From an uncultured Tidjanibacter sp. (GTDB lineage: Bacteria; Bacteroidota; Bacteroidia; Bacteroidales; Rikenellaceae), in the NCBI GenBank assembly GCA_934663885.1, contig CAKUKW010000070.1, forward strand, positions 1 to 9,037: a DNA stretch of 9,037 bases, in the 5' to 3' direction. Position numbers and translations under genes: made by a program. The notes below the pieces were generated by a model. It was given only the letters and a program-made list of their open reading frames with translations, searched no databases and had not been told where the DNA came from. How positions within the stretch are numbered: position 1 is the first letter of the stretch; the number at the start of each line of letters is the position of its first letter. This document shows, one piece after another, positions 7,200-9,037 of the stretch.

Positions 7200-7215
7200 A
7201 TGATTCCGGCGGATT

Positions 7216-7884
7216 CTATTCCTTGTTTTTCTTATGCTTGAGTACCTTGGCGTCGATATAGAAAACTATTTCCTCAACGATGTTGCTGCAGTGGTCGCCG
7301 ACGCGCTCTATCTTCCTTATCATCAGCATGGTTTTAAGCGCACACGCTGCGTGTTTCGGTTCGGCCTCGATGTATCCGGAGAGTATTTTTACGGCGTTGT
7401 GGTATATTTCGTCGACCAGCCCGTCTTTAAGCAGGATCTTCCCGGAGAGTTTCGTGTTCTCGCATTCGAGCGTCACGAAACTGTCCGACAACATTGAGAT
7501 AACCGTGTCGAACATCTCCTCGAGCCTCAGATCCCCTTTCAGGGCCGTCGTTACGTCTGCGCACCCGTCCACAATTACATGGCGGGCTATTCCTTCCGCG
7601 AAATCGCCTATGCGCTCGAGTGTCCCGCTTATTTTGATCAGGAAGAGGACAAGCCTCAGGTCGATGGCAACGGGTGAGAACAATGCTATATAATTTTCGC
7701 AGTCGCTGTCGATCTTAAGTTCGTATGTGTTTACCATCTTCTCCCTGCTGACGACTTCGCGGGCCAGCTCCATGTCGCCCCCGAGGAATGCCTGTTTCGA
7801 TTTTTCGAGCTGGGAGAGGACGAGCCGCCACATCCGGGTGACTTCCTCTTTCAGCGCGGCGAGTTCTTTTTCAGTATGTTTCAT
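7216..7884 (-). CDS. phoU: Phosphate signalling complex protein PhoU
   Basis: PhoU is a cytosolic all-helical protein that links the Pst transporter to the PhoR kinase and keeps the pho response off when phosphate is ample. From the chosen start it has 222 residues, with two repeated three-helix halves. Each half carries the metal-binding ExxxD signature: E90/D94 in TLERIGDFAEGIAR, and E193/D197 in KIERVGDHCSNIVEE. I chose ATG 7882-7884 because GAAGGA lies 5 bp before it and the protein then begins MKHTEKEL, as PhoU proteins of this type do. An upstream in-frame ATG at 7915-7917 would add 11 residues of unlikely sequence and has no ribosome-binding site. It lies between pstB and phoB, the expected order for a pst operon. 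The lysine-rich C-terminus (KHKKNKE) is ordinary. Confidence 0.95.
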   Translation of the reverse strand: MKHTEKELAALKEEVTRMWRLVLSQLEKSKQAFLGGDMELAREVVSREKMVNTYELKIDSDCENYIALFSPVAIDLRLVLFLIKISGTLERIGDFAEGIARHVIVDGCADVTTALKGDLRLEEMFDTVISMLSDSFVTLECENTKLSGKILLKDGLVDEIYHNAVKILSGYIEAEPKHAACALKTMLMIRKIERVGDHCSNIVEEIVFYIDAKVLKHKKNKE

Positions 7885-7966
7885 ATTTCCTTCATTATTG
7901 TATGGAAGCCGATCCATGCCGGATATGGCTGTCGTGTAAATATATTTTTATAAGCGGTGCGGCTGT

Positions 7967-8713
7967 CTATCCGAACCTGCCGGTTATGTAATTCTGTGTC
8001 TGTTGCTTCTCTGGGTTGAGGAACATTTTTTTGGTGTCGCTGAATTCGACCAGTTCGCCCAGCATGAAGAAACCTGTCGTGTCGCTTACGCGCGCGGCCT
8101 GCTGCATGTTATGGGTTACGATAACTATTGTATAATCCTTCTTTAACTGGTGAATCAGTTCCTCGATCTTCGAAGTCGAGATGGGATCGAGGGCCGATGC
8201 CGGTTCGTCCATAAGAAGTACCGACGGGTGTACCGCCAACGCCCGCGCTATGCAAAGCCTCTGTTGCTGGCCGCCGGAGAGTTCAAAGGCCGATTTTTTT
8301 AGTTTATCCTTTACTTCCCCCCAAAGTGCCGCTCCTTTGAGCGATTCCTCTACCCTCTGCCTGATGAAGGCTTTGTCCTTAGCCCCGTTTACGCGGAGCC
8401 CGTAGGCTACATTCTCGAAAATGCTCTTTGGGAACGGATTCGGTTTCTGGAATACCATACCGACGGTTTTCCGCAGCTCGTCCACATCGGTACGGCGGGC
8501 GTAAATATCGCGGCCGCCGAGGACGCATTCGCCTGTGAGGCGTGTTCCGGGTATAAGGTCGTTCATGCGGTTGAAGAGCCGCAGGAAAGTCGATTTCCCA
8601 CAGCCCGACGGCCCTATGAAAGCCGTTACTGTGTTGGCTTCCATCGTCATGCTGATGTTCTTGAGTGCATGGAAGTCCCCGTAATAAAAATCTATGTTTT
8701 TTGTCTGTATCAT
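7967..8713 (-). CDS. pstB: Phosphate ABC transporter ATP-binding protein PstB
   Basis: PstB is the cytosolic ATPase that powers phosphate import through the PstA/PstC channel. It has 248 residues, the family's usual size. Walker A is GPSGCGKST at 34-42, the Q-loop lies in VFQKPNPFP (the PstB-typical version with PNPFP), the ABC signature is LSGGQQQR at 145-152, Walker B is VLLMDEP with D169/E170, the D-loop is ALDP at 174-177, and the switch histidine is H201 in IVTHN. The N-terminal [16 protein letters not shown] is also characteristic. It starts 15 bp after the pstA stop, with only A-rich sequence before the ATG, and is followed by phoU after 82 bp. All motifs are intact, so I expect a working subunit. 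Confidence 0.97.
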   Translation of the reverse strand: MIQTKNIDFYYGDFHALKNISMTMEANTVTAFIGPSGCGKSTFLRLFNRMNDLIPGTRLTGECVLGGRDIYARRTDVDELRKTVGMVFQKPNPFPKSIFENVAYGLRVNGAKDKAFIRQRVEESLKGAALWGEVKDKLKKSAFELSGGQQQRLCIARALAVHPSVLLMDEPASALDPISTSKIEELIHQLKKDYTIVIVTHNMQQAARVSDTTGFFMLGELVEFSDTKKMFLNPEKQQTQNYITGRFG

Positions 8714-8728
8714 TTTTTCAGTCGTTAA

Positions 8729-9037
8729 TTACGCGCAATCGCCGCCGCGGCCTTTTTTGCCGAACCTCCGTCTCAACAGCGAGGCGAGCAGGTTCATAAT
8801 AAGTACTATCGTGATAAGTACCAGTGCCGTGCCGTAGGCTATCGGGCGGGTGGCCTCCAGGTCGGTGCCGCTGGTGGCAATTACATAAAGGTGGTAAGGG
8901 AGGGCCATCACCTGGTCGAAGATGCTTGAGGGTAGTTTCGGCAGGAAGTAGGCGGCTACGGTAAAGAGTATAGGCGCCGTTTCGCCCGACACGCGGCCTA
9001 TCGAAAGAATCAGCCCCGTTATGATGTTCGGCAAAGT
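8729..9037 (-). CDS. pstA: Phosphate ABC transporter permease PstA, C-terminal part
   Basis: The frame is open to the right edge of the window and ends at TAA 8729-8731, so the last 102 residues of the protein are visible and its start lies outside. The fragment begins in the permease's cytoplasmic coupling loop. LPNIITGLILSIGRVSGETA matches the PstA version of the EAA motif (LPxxxxGIITGxxLxxxRxxGETAP), which contacts PstB. A membrane segment follows (APILFTVAAYFL), then a periplasmic loop containing LPYHLYVIATSG, a final membrane helix (TALVLITIVLIMNLLASL) and a basic cytoplasmic tail (RRRFGKKGRGG). It lies 15 bp before pstB. The 5' neighbour is probably pstC, then pstS, but this is outside the window. 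Confidence 0.95.
   Translation of the reverse strand, partial: TLPNIITGLILSIGRVSGETAPILFTVAAYFLPKLPSSIFDQVMALPYHLYVIATSGTDLEATRPIAYGTALVLITIVLIMNLLASLLRRRFGKKGRGGDCA

Noticed and set aside
7885..7917. Upstream ATG for PhoU adding 11 residues
   Set aside because: It lacks a ribosome-binding site and the added residues do not look like the PhoU N-terminus, whereas the internal ATG has GAAGGA at good spacing.
7918..7966. TATATTTA as a promoter box, or the CCAT/ATGG repeat as a terminator, between pstB and phoU
   Set aside because: The box has a mismatch and no partner -33 element, and the repeat has only a 4-bp stem. Neither is convincing inside a typical pst operon.
1..9037. Insertion sequences, prophage, CRISPR or defence systems
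   Set aside because: No transposase, integrase, terminal repeats or repeat-spacer array could be found. All coding space is taken by housekeeping-type genes.

Overview
The window looks like a stretch of a Bacteroidota (Bacteroidales-type) chromosome with roughly even base composition. Three things point there. Promoter-like sites fit the TTTG / TAnnTTTG pattern of that phylum. Most start codons lack a Shine-Dalgarno sequence. The genes match Bacteroidales pst-pho loci and a giant acyl-CoA dehydratase activase. The genus cannot be fixed from sequence alone. Every gene I support is on the minus strand, so transcription runs from high to low coordinates. There are no mobile elements, RNA genes or CRISPR arrays.

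Region 9037 to 4762 is the distal part of a phosphate uptake and signalling locus, in transcription order pstA (5' end outside the window), pstB, phoU, phoB-like response regulator and phoR-like sensor kinase. PstA and PstB are the permease and ATPase of the high-affinity phosphate ABC importer. PhoU links transporter state to the kinase. The kinase/regulator pair, translationally coupled by an ATGA overlap, would control the phosphate-starvation response. A TATCTTTG box just upstream of phoB suggests an internal promoter. A strong 12-bp stem hairpin at 4620-4653 closes the unit.

Region 4519 to 1 is a separate two-gene unit: a TetR-family repressor followed 28 bp later by a giant iron-sulfur ATPase/reductase of the (R)-2-hydroxyacyl-CoA dehydratase activator superfamily (1270 residues visible, C-terminus cut off by the window edge). 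The most notable regulatory signal is a pair of near-identical 16-bp palindromes, TTAAACGNNNGTTTAA. One lies just before the tetR start and overlaps the predicted transcription start; the other fills the gap before the giant gene. They are very probably the operators of this TetR protein, giving autoregulation and direct control of the giant gene.

The giant protein fuses two activator ATPase modules in tandem. Each carries the two cluster cysteines 39 residues apart (C130/C169 and C453/C492). The family normally works as a homodimer sharing one [4Fe-4S] cluster, so this chain probably makes the cluster site within itself. A four-cysteine linker and two dehydratase/double-cubane-like modules follow, so electron donor and acceptor seem to be in one polypeptide. 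The substrate is unknown. This unit is the best candidate in the window for undescribed biology.
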